From Cyanoderma ruficeps (lineage: Eukaryota > Chordata > Aves > Passeriformes > Timaliidae): a DNA stretch of 64,000 nucleotides. A program made the translations under genes and the position numbers. Location: contig VZDJ01000174.1 of the NCBI GenBank assembly GCA_008694505.1, positions 8,706,106 through 8,770,105 of the forward strand, read 5' to 3'. This document shows, one piece after another, positions 11,601-24,562 of this stretch; positions within the stretch are counted from its first letter, which is position 1, and each line of letters starts with the position of its first letter. A model generated the notes under the pieces. The model saw only the letters and a program-made list of their open reading frames with translations. It had not been told where the DNA came from and did no database searches.

Positions 11601-14600
11601 AACAGGGATCACATTAGCCATGGCTTTGTCTCCCCATGGCCTGGCAAGCAGTGACCCACAGATTGTCCCCTCTGCTTTGCCGCTTCTCCAAACTCTTTCC
11701 TCTCTCTGACTTCCATGGAGGAAAATGTAGTTTGTGCTCAGTTGTGCTTTCTCTCACTAAAACATTCCATCTGTCCTTGATTGTCCCCCTAGAAGTTCTC
11801 TGTTTTGGAAGGTGCCTTTCACAGCTGTTGTTCAGTGTTGCATTTGTTGCGTCTAAAGAGAAATATTTCAGCTGAAGTAACAGAAATGCCTCCAGGACAG
11901 GCCACAGGTATTCCCATGTTTTGGAACCTGTGCAACACCTGTGTTCTGCTGGCTGTGCCTGGAAATGCTATCAGGAGCATGGGAAAGCTGAGGGACCCTG
12001 GAGTTGAATGTTTTGCATGTTAAAAGCATTAAAAATCATCATGTAGACAGACAGAGACTGTTTCCTAGCCTTCAATTTGCTATAAGGAATTTAAGATACT
12101 CTTCAAAAAAATCTAAAATCTAGTTAAGTTATAAGTGTCAGGAACTTCGGAATTTGCAGGGATAGCCTAATTTTTAGTGTTTTGCCAAGTTTTTTTATTG
12201 GTCACCATATGCATCCTGAAGTTGTAACTTGCTCCAGTCATTTCAACATTTTTCTTGTGGAGTCTAGATCAGGAAGCCAGAGAGCAGAGAGGAAGTGAAA
12301 TGCTGCACTTCTAATATTTCCTCCTCATTTTTATGGCACGAGACATATGTACATGCTCTTAATTGTAAGATGTACTTTTTTAGTAGGATAAAGAAGCATT
12401 AGAGATAATTACAGTAAGTACAGTGCTTTAATATATCTGGGAATTAGAGGCATTATTTATTATAGGAAAATGGTTATGGCAATGTCTTATGATATACTTA
12501 GAGTTAAATTTAATAGGGAAGTAATTTTATTTCCATTTCATATATAATTTATGTGAATTCTGTGTACTGAGAAAGGCAGTTTGGAAAATTAGAATATTGA
12601 GGGTTGATACCACTCCAGCCTTTCCCCTTTTCTGTGTCCCACTCCACTGCTGCTCCTCTGCCGGTCTGAACTCATGGCACATTTGACCCTGGGGATTTGG
12701 CTGCAAGGTTAACATTGCTTTTGCCTGCTTTTCCTAGGGTTTTGGACACCCTCCTTCCAGCCATTCCCTCTGCTCAGTGCAGGACAGCCATGGATGCAGC
12801 TGTGGTGGTGGGTAGGGAGGGAGAAGTGCTGCCAGTTTCCATCCCCTCATCCAGTCCCTCCTGCTGGGAGTGTAGTGCTTTCATGTCTGGGATTGTGGAG
12901 TTATAACAGGCTGGGAAACTGAGCAGGGAGAAAGAATACAGGTCATATCCAGACACAAAAGAATTCTGGATTAAAATTATCCCAACTCTACAGAATATTA
13001 CATTCAATGGTGTAAAGCAGTGTGATCTGATCTGAATTATTCTGAAATGCCAAAATTGTACTTGCAGAAAATAGTTCTGACAGATTGTATAAAATGTGGC
13101 AGGGTCCTGTTAGTCTGTTGTGTATACCTGGGAGTAGGTAAGGAGTTAGAACTGAGAACTTCAGAATTGGTGGTGGGAACTTTCCTGTAAAATCATAGAC
13201 TTGATTCTTGTCTCCCCTATTTTTCATGAAGTTCCTAAAGCAGGGTGATACTGGCAGTACAGCTTGCAATAGTGTGAAACTGGACAAGAGCTCACTGCTG
13301 AGTAAGAGTGAATTTATTTTGACTTTTACAGGTTCTGTCAAAAGTTTGATTTGTTAATTTAAGTACTGAATTTTCATGCAGGTGTGATCTCTTATAGTGT
13401 AACTAATCTGTAGCTTTTCATATATTTGAGGATTATGTAACTTTTAAGTGCAAGACTGTACCTGCCTTGCAGCTTCAGGGGCATCAGTAGTTCTGAGCTG
13501 TTGAGAATTTATACATCAATAGTTCTGACCATGCACGGGGACTCTGAGTTCCTTAAGCACAGTGTTTTACCCATGAAAGCCGAGGCCACGCGGAGTTCTG
13601 TGCAGTAAATAGCCATGGCCCATTACATCCTCGGTGTCACGCAGGGCTTGCAAGCATTAAAGGGCCTGCAGTGGTTTCTAAGGAAAAGTTCCTTGGCTGC
13701 TGCTTGTGCCCGGGGGCACAGGTCTGTGTCTCCATTCTCCCGGCAAGTCCTGTGCTGGCCGATAAGGTGATTTAGGTACTAAAACCTGGCTTTTCCATTC
13801 TGCACGAAGAGAGAGGCTCTGTTACCGACATTAGCATATCACAACATTGCACATGCAAAAAATGTGCCTTTTCTTGTCTGAGTGTGAGTTACAGCTCCTG
13901 GAGAAGCAGCAGACAGTGGCTCGAGGTTTTGAAGGCTGCTGGCAATATTATTATTTTCCATGGAGCTCTAACTCAGAAGCTTGCTTTTAAACATGGTTGT
14001 AAACTATACTGAGATAATCATCTCTGCGTGATAGACGCGCTGGTGGGAGGTCTCGTCCTGCAAATCGGCCAAGGAGGGGTGTGAAGTATTCAGTGCTTAA
14101 CTTGCAGTAGAATTTTATATTTGCAGTTTTAAAGATCTGCCGACTAGTCCTGTAAAATTGAAATGACAGAACTCAGACAATTTACTAATTCTTACTCCTT
14201 GAAAAAGTTGTTTTATCATCTGTTTTCACTGTGCGTCTTCTGGCTGAGTAAGATTTAGAATCTGGTACAGGCATACCAGAAATAGTGCTATTCCTGGTAG
14301 TTTTAGCACCCAAAAGCCACGAGTAAGGACAGCAGATATTTCTGAGGTGTGTCTGTCCTTCAGGTGACTAATTCAGGCTGCACTCTACTACGAGAGATAA
14401 TTAGACTTACTTTTTTAAACTCTAAAATCTCTGCAGTTCGGTACTGAGTGTACAGTTTTTATTTTAGCATAAAAATCTGCTGTGTATTGCTAAAACTGCA
14501 ATAGTTGAAGTCAGTACAATGGAGGAATTGCACTTGATTGTGACAGCGAGAGGTTCGGGGGAGTTGTTTCATGTTGTTTCATTTATGTAAATTGATTTTA

Positions 14601-14894
14601 CACCTTTAATGATTCACTTTGTTTCTTGATTGTCGGCATCTGTGGTTAAGTTTTAAAGGACCTCTCAGCAGTGGTGGCAAAGAATGATCGTGCATTCCTC
14701 ACCCTTGTGCTTGTATACTGAATGCTACAAACAAATGGGTTCGCTTTTATGCTTTTGTGTTAGCTTTTTTTTTTTTCCCCCTCAAATTCAAAGGCTTCGT
14801 CTTCGGCAAGTAAAGATTAAAGCTGCTTGGGTGATATAGGTAATAGTTGAAATAGTTTAATGAAACATGCTACTTTGAAAATTAAAGCTGTTGA

Positions 14895-15047
<153 letters not shown>

Positions 15048-15531
15048 TAAGAAAAATTCTAGTGCTCTCAAGCATTTCATTTTGATACTTAAAATCATAC
15101 AGGATACCTATAGAGGAATTAGATTATTGTGTATCTTAAACTATATTTTTTTAGGGTTTAGACCTTGAATCCAAGAGAACAGGATCAAGATGGATCTCTT
15201 AAGTCATTGTCTCTGGTAATTTATCATAAAATGGTGTGCAAACTAATTAAACACTTATACAAACAGTAATGTTGATACTTATTTCTGCTTGGATTTTTGC
15301 TAAGGAGCTATGTTAAAAGCCAAAAAAAAGGGAAGTTTTCACCTTCTGGAAGTGCTTAGATGGTGTAATTGTATCTGACCTTCAGTGCCTTCATGAGGTT
15401 AAATGATACATATCCTTAAAGTTCTTAACTCTCTTCTCTCAATTATCCTGGTTATGGGCATGTTAAAATTTGACTACATTTGTGCACAATATTCAGGGTG
15501 AAGCTTTACAGTTCCTGGCTCTGATGAGCCG

Positions 15532-15567
15532 TATATATATATATATAAAATATATATATATATATAT
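15532..15567. repeat. (TA)n microsatellite
   Basis: An alternating TA tract of about 36 bp is interrupted once by aaaa in the middle. It is a plain simple repeat, likely variable in length. Confidence 0.95.
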
Positions 15568-16458
15568 GACTGAAGTTATTCTGTGATTAGTTAATACACT
15601 TAGGCCTTTTTCTTTTTAATCTAGCTATCAACTTTTAAGATTACTGAGTGCCCATTGAGTGGGACATGGCATCTTGGGCTATATCGTTTTATTCTTTCTG
15701 TTTCTGCAGTTCTTCAGGTCATCATCACCTTCCTGTATTACATCCTAGTTCTTACAAATTTGGATATTTTGCATTAATTGTTAAATGTTATTAGACTATT
15801 CCCACTTTCTCTGAGGTAATCATAACAACAAAATAGAATGCACCTTTGTGTTGCAGTAATTTTGTAAAATGCAGCCTTGGATAGTCTTTCTTTTAGAAAA
15901 TAAGCAAATGGAAAACACTTTCATCTTGTCTCATTTAGTGTCCTGTTTGCTTTGATGTGGATTTATTGGTAATGAGGTTTGCATTATGTTCCTGAGGCTG
16001 TTTCCATGGGGTAACTGAGTTACCTGTGTGCATATCTGCAGGTACAAGGATTACTTGTTGTGTTCCCTGTTTTCTATCCCATCAGTCTCTTCAGGGGATT
16101 TTTATAGAAATTGTAGGCTACTTAGAATGAATGAAAGTATAAAAATTAAATTCCCAGTCTAGAATGTTCATTAGTTCTTTTGTAGTTTTATAGTGTAAAA
16201 GGGAAAATTAATTTGATATGTGTTTATTAATCTGTGGTACTCAGCCAGCTGACTTTTAAGTGTAAAGTGGCTAAATTTATTCTTTAGACCTCTTTAAACT
16301 TGTGAAATTAATTTAATTTTTTTAAATATAACTTAATTGAAATCAGTTGGCAGAGTCAGCAGAACTGTAATGTCCAGCTGTGACTGGAAAGTCTTTTTCT
16401 TCCAGCAGTAGTTGGTGAACATACCTCAGGTGTTTGCCAAGAGCCTCAGTTCATATCT

Positions 16459-16533
16459 TGATAAACTGAAACAATTCATGTCATGATAAGCTGATATGAT
16501 TAATGTCATGATGAGCTGAGACAACTCCTGCTG
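16459..16533. repeat. 25-bp tandem repeat, 3 copies
   Basis: Three head-to-tail 25-bp units begin tgataaactga (16459), tgataagctga (16484) and tgatgagctga (16509). The first two end in atgtca. Divergence between copies suggests an old local duplication. Confidence 0.8.
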
Positions 16534-19283
16534 GAGTCCCAGCCTTGGTCATGAGCATCTTCTTGCTGCTCTGCCTGTGACAATTTTTATAGTTTTGTAG
16601 TTGAATTTACTTCAAGTTATTCACTTTTTATATCTTTCTGTTTTTTTCCCCTGCTGTATCAAATCTGAACTTAACATCATCATTATTTAATTTAAAGTAA
16701 TAGCAACATGTGTGCAGGCTTTATTAAATAGCAGTTTAAACTTTAAAGCCCTATTTTATCCAGTGTTTAGGAAAAGCCCCATTAATAAAGCAGAAGGCTC
16801 GAATCCATTTCTGGCCCATCAGTGCCGAGGCTGGTGCCGGCAGTTGCTGGTTTTGTGGGGTTTGGGGTTTATTTCGTGTTTATTTTGCTGGAAGCTGAGG
16901 GGGCTTGGCCGTGGCGAGAAGGAAATGGCGGGAGGAGGAGCCGTGAGGGGGGAGCGGCCCCTCATGGAGGAGCCCGAGGGACCTGGGGGACAACACGGGG
17001 CAGGAAGGGAGCAGTAGCGTCTGCTTTTGCCTAACACAGGCACAGGCGAGAAAAACGGCCTTTACGCAACTGATTGTGGGGTTTTTGATTATTTTTTTCC
17101 CCCACCACCTTTGTATCCACACTAATGCTCACTTTGTTAATTAGCAGTGTGGAAAACATTACAAGATTTGAGGGATGAGTACTCAGAATATTACGGTGTC
17201 GTTTCGTAATGGTTGGTGTGCCCTTGGCAGGTCATTTTTTCATGGAAAAATCAGAAATACAGCAGGTCAGGCACCAGTGAAGTGCTGGAACAGCTGCACT
17301 GCTGAGGGAGGGATCGCCCAGCCCTGAAGAGGGAGAGACGCCAGGCCCTGCGGGGTGTTTCACGTCCTTATATCATTAAATAGCTGCTTTTTATGACCAT
17401 ATATTGGGGTGGTTTTGTTTGTTTTTTTTTAAAGAAGTCCATTGTCACAGCTCACTGTGAATGACTAGTTACCTTTAGTGCTTATCCAGCAAAAATAACC
17501 TTACTATCATTAACTGCCCACCTGGCCGTGTCTGAGATCTGCGCTGCTGCAGGCATGGCTCTGATTTTATATGGGCTTATTCCTTAAATAACCCGTGATT
17601 TAGTTTAGCATGGAGGGTTGACTGATTTTTAAGGACAAATCTTCCCATGAAGACCTTTTTTCTAGGAAAGCAGCATTAGTTTGAGGCAGTTAAACCTGCT
17701 GTGGTGAGACACAGTGATGTGGCATTGAAGTGTGTGTGTGGTGGGAAGAGTTTATTACATTTTTTTGCTACTACATACTATTTTCTTTAGGGATCTGTGT
17801 AAACTTCACAGACTTCTTTTTGTTTGTATAAAACATGCTGGCACTGACAGACTCTCTGATAGCAAGTATTTCCTAGGGAAATAGTTGCTGAAGCTTCCTC
17901 CCCTCCCCTCTACTGATACCTTTAGATCTCTGCTGCCTTAGCTTTCATATTCAGTTTAAGATATTGGTTATTCAACTGAAATGGATTATTTTTTGCTTTA
18001 ATTGAGAAAGTGCTGGTAGAATTTTCTTCAGCTTTAACTTTGGAAAATCCTGCCAAGTTTATACAGAAAAATTAGGAGCATATTAGTATTTATGTTGTCA
18101 GTCGTCCATTTCTTATTTGTGTCTTCTAGGTATGCTTTTGAAGTGTAGATCACAAAGCTTTTTTGAACCTTGCAGAATGTACTTGCCCAGAAAGTTTCAT
18201 GTGATTTTAAATTTTTTTCCTTTTGTTTTGGCTAATCTTTAGCAGCTGCTATAGAAATAAACGATTGGAAAACTTAGAAGAGTGGAAAAATCCAGTGCTT
18301 CCATCTAAATAAAAAAATACTGAGTAGATGTGAAATATATGGGCATGACTTGCATATTACTTATAATGGTGTATAAACCACTAGCAACAAATAACCAGTT
18401 TTACAGAATTTTTGAAGTGTATTATTTACCTTACTGAAAAATATGCCTTGATTATGAATTTCTGTGTGTGGTCCCTTGGGCAGCATGTTCTGGTACATGT
18501 TTAATGTATGAGGTATACTCAGGGTTGGCAAATTGCTCCTGTGATTCATCTGCACAGGTGGACCTAGAAAGGCACCAGGCACTCCCTAACTTGTCCATTT
18601 AAATTGGGTATTGATCACTTTGAGTCCTCACTGTTGGAGTTTTTTTAAAGAGGAATATGCAGTTTCTAAAAAGAAACTAGACTTCCAAAGGGGCCACAGA
18701 AAATGGAACTTATTGCTCTAATTTTGGTGATGTGGGAGTACATTTGATGTCATGAGGTTTTCTGACAGAGGAAGCAGTAATTATGGGAGTTTCAGCACCT
18801 GAAATCATGTTGGGGATCATGTGAAGAGAAAATTGAATCATTGTTAATATTTCCTTAATGCAATTTTCTGTCATTCCTACACTATACCATTTACACGCCA
18901 AAAATAAGGGAATGCATATTCTTTATCTGAAATCTGAAAGGCTGGATAGAAAAGAATCAGTACTAATGCATGGCCTTTGTTCAAGAAGAGAAATGTGAAA
19001 AATAGAACAAGGGATCAGTCAGCAAAAAGTAGCACAGAGTGGAGATTGTGGCAAAGGTGAGGGGAAAATGCATGTGTGAAGTTCAGCATCAGTGACAACG
19101 TCATGATATGGGATTTTCTATGACTGATGTGGGAAAACAAAAAAGTGGAACTCAAAGCCTTCAAACTTTTATTTCAATCTGGTTGAAATTCATCTGCCTA
19201 ATCCCAGAGTCACTGTCTTCAAGGACTCCTTTTAATTACGCTTTAAGATCTAACTAGTAATTGTTGCTGTAATTGTTTTCTAG

Positions 19284-19367
19284 ATGTCTGATGGATAAAA
19301 ACTTCGTAAGAATTGGGAAATGGTTCATACGGCCCTATGACAAGGATGAGAAGCCTGTTAATAAAAG
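19284..19367 (+). CDS. MED13L: MED13L exon 4: MED13 N-terminal domain, about residues 132-160
   Basis: This 84-base exon lies between acceptor gttttctag and donor AAAAG|gtaagg. Its first base completes Arg132 from exon 3 and its last two bases begin Ser160, completed in exon 5. It encodes [17 protein letters not shown] followed by [17 protein letters not shown] distinguishes MED13L from MED13, which has CLMNRNF, and RIGKWF is shared by both paralogues. Compared with remembered human MED13L, Val to Ile (KWFIRP) and Glu to Asp (YDKDEK) are conservative changes. It sits between a 4.2-kb and a 32-kb intron and continues the conserved N-terminal fold. Confidence 0.97.
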
Positions 19368-22300
19368 GTAAGGAGATCTACATGAAGTCAGTGTTGTGGA
19401 TTGTGTGATGGTAATTGAATGCTGCATTTTGGTGGTAGTTTTCCCACTTTTTTGGCCATGTAACAAGTAAAAACACAGACACCATGTTCACATCAGTAAT
19501 ACATAGAAAGCAATTAAGTAAGTTTTCAGGCCTTGTTATGATAATTTAAGATAAGAAGGCGAGGTTGATATTTATCCATTAGCTCCACAGAAATGTCACA
19601 TTTATTAATATCTTTTGAGCAGCATCTGCCTTTCCCTCTCATTATACAACAGAATTGCAGGCAGTTATAACGAATTATTTTAATTTCTGGACACTAAACC
19701 CCAACCTGACATTTTAAGCAGTAAAATAAGTAGTCTATAGATTTCCTGATTTATTTTCTTTAAAGATGCCACCCTCGATATGCAGCTTTTCCTGCTCAGG
19801 CAGGCTGACAGATCAGACCTATAGGAGTGATTAATGTGCTTCTCCCACAGCAACACAGCCACAGAACAGGGGTAGCTGGCTCCGCTGCTCACTATTTCCT
19901 CTCCCAGCTCTAAAGGTTACAATGTTCTCAGATCTTCTGGTACTTGCATTTATAGTCATCCGCTAAACAAGTTCTGTCAAAAATAATCTGAGTTAAGCTG
20001 AAACACAGATTTTCTAACGGGAATCATTTTGACAGAACTGGGTTAGGAAGTGACTAAACACGCAGTTATGCTGGGAGATTTGAAGGTAATGAGCAGTGGA
20101 GATGAAGTGGGGTGGCAACTTCTTCATCCATCCAGCGTAGCTGCAGTCACACAGTGTCTTGATGGCAGGGTGGGGACAGGTGGAAATCATCCTGCACATC
20201 AGACCTGTCTTCTCCATCTCATTGTCATCTCACTGCAAGGTTTAGCTGCAGAAATGTTACAGTGCAGTGCTACAAACCATTGGTTTCCTTCTGTAGCAAA
20301 CTTGGTGCCAACCAGCTGCTTACAAACAGAAATTGGTTTTGGGAGAATGCAGGAATTAACCATGGATTTGTCTCCTCTCTAAAACCCGAAAGTGTTAATG
20401 TAGCTTGGAGTTATCTGTTTTGTTACTGTTTACTTTGTGGCTGACACCCTGTGCGTAACCTTTGATTCCACATCAATCTGATGGCAAGGAGCCATGGAAA
20501 GGTCCAGGTTTTTACGTACCTTCCTCTGTCCTGGCTGTGCGTAACCACTTTTCTCCCTTGTGTTTTCTCTGCCGCTTTTCTGATCATACCAACAACAGCT
20601 TAATTTTCTGGAAGATTAATTCCCTTAAGTGACGTAAGTAGGGGTCAGTTCCAGTTTCTGGAAAAGAGAGGCAGCTCCTTTCAGCAAAAGCTGTTTGTTT
20701 TATCCACGTCACTGCAGCCTGAGTGCTCAGATTAAATGTGCTTGTGAGTCTCCTGCCTGTTCCTGGTGTGTATCAATTTAATAAATTAAGCATCTGATAC
20801 AGTAGATGATGTCTGTCAAAAACAGCAGCAGCACTGGCGTGGGAGGTAATACCACACTAGAATTCTGACAGATTAGTAAGTCCTGTGTCTGATTTACATG
20901 TGTGTGACACCAAATCAACCTGCACAGCGAGGGTTCTGTAGGGGATAATTGCATTTGTAAACAGAAGTGCAGTCTGCACATAAAGAAATCTGGCCTGGAA
21001 GATGTCACAAAATCTGAGTTCACGTTGAGCTCTGTTTGTGTTTAAAGTATTCCATATATAAATCTGACACTGAGGATTTTAGGGTTGGAGGGTGCACTCT
21101 TGATTTGTAGAAGATAATGTTTGTTGTTTAGGGGGGGTGTTGCTTTCTCTATTTATTTTTATAAATTCTTGTCACTATAGATCCTTTGGATATGCACCAT
21201 TTTAAAAGTGCTTATTTAGCAATAATAATTATGCCTAATTAGAAATAGGTTTTGTGTAGTTTCAGGTTCTTAAATTTTTTTTGCTATAAATATTACATTA
21301 AATTAATTAATCTTCCTGAAAGATTGCAGTAAAGACTGCAAAAACAGACAGTAGAGTTAATTGTGGACAGTAGCAACAAGTAGAAGGAGGCTTTGGGCAC
21401 TAATCTGTCCAGACACCTTTTATTTAATCTTTTAAGCTTTTTTTCTCAGCATTGCACAAAAAGCTGTCTTCACAAATTGATTCATGTTAATTCCAGATAA
21501 ATTCTTTGTGGAGCTCTTGCTCTAAGCAGCAGCTTGTTCTAGGTAAAGGAATAGTCACAGGAAGAAGAAGCCAACTGAGGGTGTTTAGGTATTTTAATGT
21601 AAAATCTTCATTACAAAAAAAGGGCATTTTATAAAATATTACTTAAAGCCATGTTATTATATAAAGTAAGAGAAATAAGTTGCATGTGTGTACAGTGATC
21701 AGACTGGAGTCTGGGAACAGGCAGTCCCTGTTGAAAACACCTGCTCTGTTCTCCTTGAGTGTGGAAAGAGATCAGTATGGATGTCTCGCCCCTTGCATGG
21801 TGGGAAGCCGCAGGTGTCCTTCTGCTAAGAGACAGAACCATCTCTAAAGTCTGCTTTTGTACTTCTTTGTTTGTGGCAGAGTTGCTCATCCCAAGTTTCC
21901 CATGTCCAGAGTTACTAATGCCATTTCAGGAATACACTGAGAAGTCCAGGGCTGGGTGTAAGTGAACAGGGAAGGAGTTGAAAGTCACGGGCTGGCTTTC
22001 AAGGAGTAAAGTCCTTCAGGGCCTGTGGTTTTTGTGAATGGCATTAAAGGAGAAGGATGGGAGGGCTGTGATTTCAGAATGAAGTCAAAGATGAAGTGGA
22101 GCATAGCAGTGGCCTTGACCTACTTCTGCTGAGATGTGAGAGGGAGACCTAAGAACAGCAGAGGGCTTGGTCTGCCTTCCCCGGCAGTGCTGGGAACTGA
22201 GTGCAGGATGAGCTTTCCTGCTCTTCCAGGAGGACTGAGGGAACAGCAGAGGGAGTTCCAGACAGATCCTTGTATGCTTGTGTTTTGTTTTGCTTTCAGT

Positions 22301-24535
22301 GCAGACCAGATGCTTTTGACAGGAAATTTAGTGCAGAACTTGTGGGTTTCCTTTCCCAAATATCTTCAGTATTATGTGTCACTTCCTAAATAATTCTACA
22401 CATTTTATTGTCATCCTACAGCAGTGTGTCTAAAATAGGTTTCATGCTGCTGATGGGAAATGGCAAACTTGATTATTTTTTTGCACAGCTTTCTAAAGGA
22501 GATCTGTAGGTTTGGAGTTCACAGAACTTGTCTGATCTGAGGCATTGGTAGTGCCTTTCACTGTGTGAGGAAAATTTGTTCTCACAGTCTATGTGGGGTT
22601 TTTTTTTTGGTTTTGGAAACCAGCACAGTGAAGTGTTAAACAACTTGCTGAAAAAAGAAAATATGATTATCTTATGTAAGAATGTTTGCTGACTGTTTTA
22701 GTGATTGTTTTCTTAATGTGTAGGAAATTGGGGGGGAAATCAGTTTGTTTTGAACTGTGTGAGCAGCTTCAGTAGTTAAGCTGTTTTTAATTAAATTCAA
22801 TGTAAAGAACACATGAAAAAATAGTTGTTGCTTTTTGTAGCTTAAATAATTCATGGGTCACCCCCTCTTCCAAAAGTGTGCTGGGTATTTTTAGCCTTAA
22901 AAAAACCTATTACATCAGTAGAATATTTAGAATTAGAGCTTGTTCCTCTTCTTGTTACTCAGTGAGAAGGGTGACAGGTAGGAGTGAGGCTTAGGCAGCC
23001 CCTGTGCACTCTGTGAACCTGCATGGATGGGGCAGTGGGATTGCAGTCAGCTGCAGGGACATGCAGCTCTTGGATTGCAGTTCACAAACAGGTTTCTGGC
23101 TGTCACTATCCCATACTTGATAACCTCATATGATGTGGTGGAACATAGAAATCTCTGAGTTCCGAGTGCATGGGTACTTTTATAAATATCCAGAGCGTTC
23201 CATGTCAGCTCTCCTCCTGCAGACCTAATCCAGGAGCTTTTCCCTCTGTAACAGCTCAGTCACTGCATCCACAGCCAGTTTTGGTCAACAGCTGTGTTCA
23301 CTTCATGGTGAGCATGAAAACTGGGCATTAATCAGTGCCATCAAAACCTGAAGACTGCAGACATTTAAAGCACTGCTGCCTCTCTCAGGTCCTTGAAATC
23401 ATCATTGCCTTCAATTTCCTGGCAGTAACCATAGGAGTCATCCAAGGAATACCTAAATCAGTGATAGCAGCGTTGACACTGAGCATTGTTGCAAGCTGCA
23501 TTTGCTTTGTGCCGTGCCAGGATCCTCCTGCAAGTTAGGTCAGTGTCTTCATATGAAAACATCAGGTTTGGGGAGCCCTGGAGAGGAACTGCTGTGCCAG
23601 GAGCAGTTGGGGACTAGTGGAAGCACCGGAGCACCTTGGCTGAATCCCACACAGGGCTTTGCTCCTGGCACAGATAATGTCTTCTGGCAAATGGCACTCA
23701 GGTGTTTCATTACATGGCGACATAGTGCAGTAAAAGCTCAGTGAAATAAGTTGAAGTGCCCTATTTAAATTTATATGGAGATTTGAATTCCTCAGCTGAG
23801 AAAGAGTAAATGATTGTGCATGTACAGTTTGCTGTGATGCAGCGAAGAGGGTTTTATTTCCTTGACTTTGAGAAAAAGAAGTCTTATAAATTATTTTAAT
23901 TCTGCATGTTTGTGTACTTGTATTTTAGCCATCTTAAAAAATTCAGCAATGTGATCATATATATGTCTTGAAGTAGTGTCTAGTGATGCTATACTCATAT
24001 ATACGTACGGTATTGCCAACACCATTATAAATGAGGAAAGACTAGGCAGGAAAATAATAAAAATCAATCTGACTTAATTTTAAATAATGTGTTCTTATTC
24101 CTGACTTGTCAAAATAAATGTGATAGAAATACGGAGTAATAAGAAATACTGTGTATTTTCCAATAATTCTTCGTACCTCTGTAAAAATAAGCCTTTCTAT
24201 TTCAGTTTAAGAGGCTTAGTTCCCAGAGAAATATTTTCATATTTTCGAGGTTTAAGTTCTGAAATGTTATGTTCATCTTTGCTGACTGGATTACTTACGG
24301 TTTCAGTATAAACCATACAGCAAGTTGGTGTGTTATATCTGTGTCTGGTGTTACTTTAATTGGTAATCCTGTGTGTGCTAAAGCTGAATTAACTCTTACT
24401 AACTCTGAAATATTGTGTAATGTAGCAAACCTGATATACTCTTAGTTTGTATTTTAGCAGAAGGAATAGTCCTAAAATAGAGATTTTAAGTGTTTTCACG
24501 TGCATTTTTCAGGCAAAAGCTGCAAATATATCAAG

Positions 24536-24562
24536 GTGATATCAAGGTGGTCTTGATATCAC
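24536..24562. repeat. Perfect 11-bp inverted repeat with 5-nt loop
   Basis: gtgatatcaag (24536-24546) is followed by gtggt and then its exact complement cttgatatcac (24552-24562). The left arm overlaps an 11-bp direct duplication of atatcaaggtg (24528-24538 and 24539-24549). Pairing does not extend outwards. Function is unknown. Confidence 0.85.

Noticed and set aside
16459..16533. Regularly spaced repeat resembling a CRISPR array
   Set aside because: The 25-bp units are directly adjacent without spacers and diverge from one another, in a vertebrate intron.
16820..17060. Second GC-rich patch as a CpG island
   Set aside because: Only about 14 CpGs in 240 bp with long CpG-poor gaps, weaker than the 7261-7640 block. 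It is mentioned under intron 3 but not called.
23335..23538. Open frame with a hydrophobic segment (EIIIAFNFLAVTIGVIQGIP), membrane-protein-like
   Set aside because: Only 67 codons, with no family recognised and no splice sites or promoter. A single hydrophobic run is expected by chance in T-rich frames.
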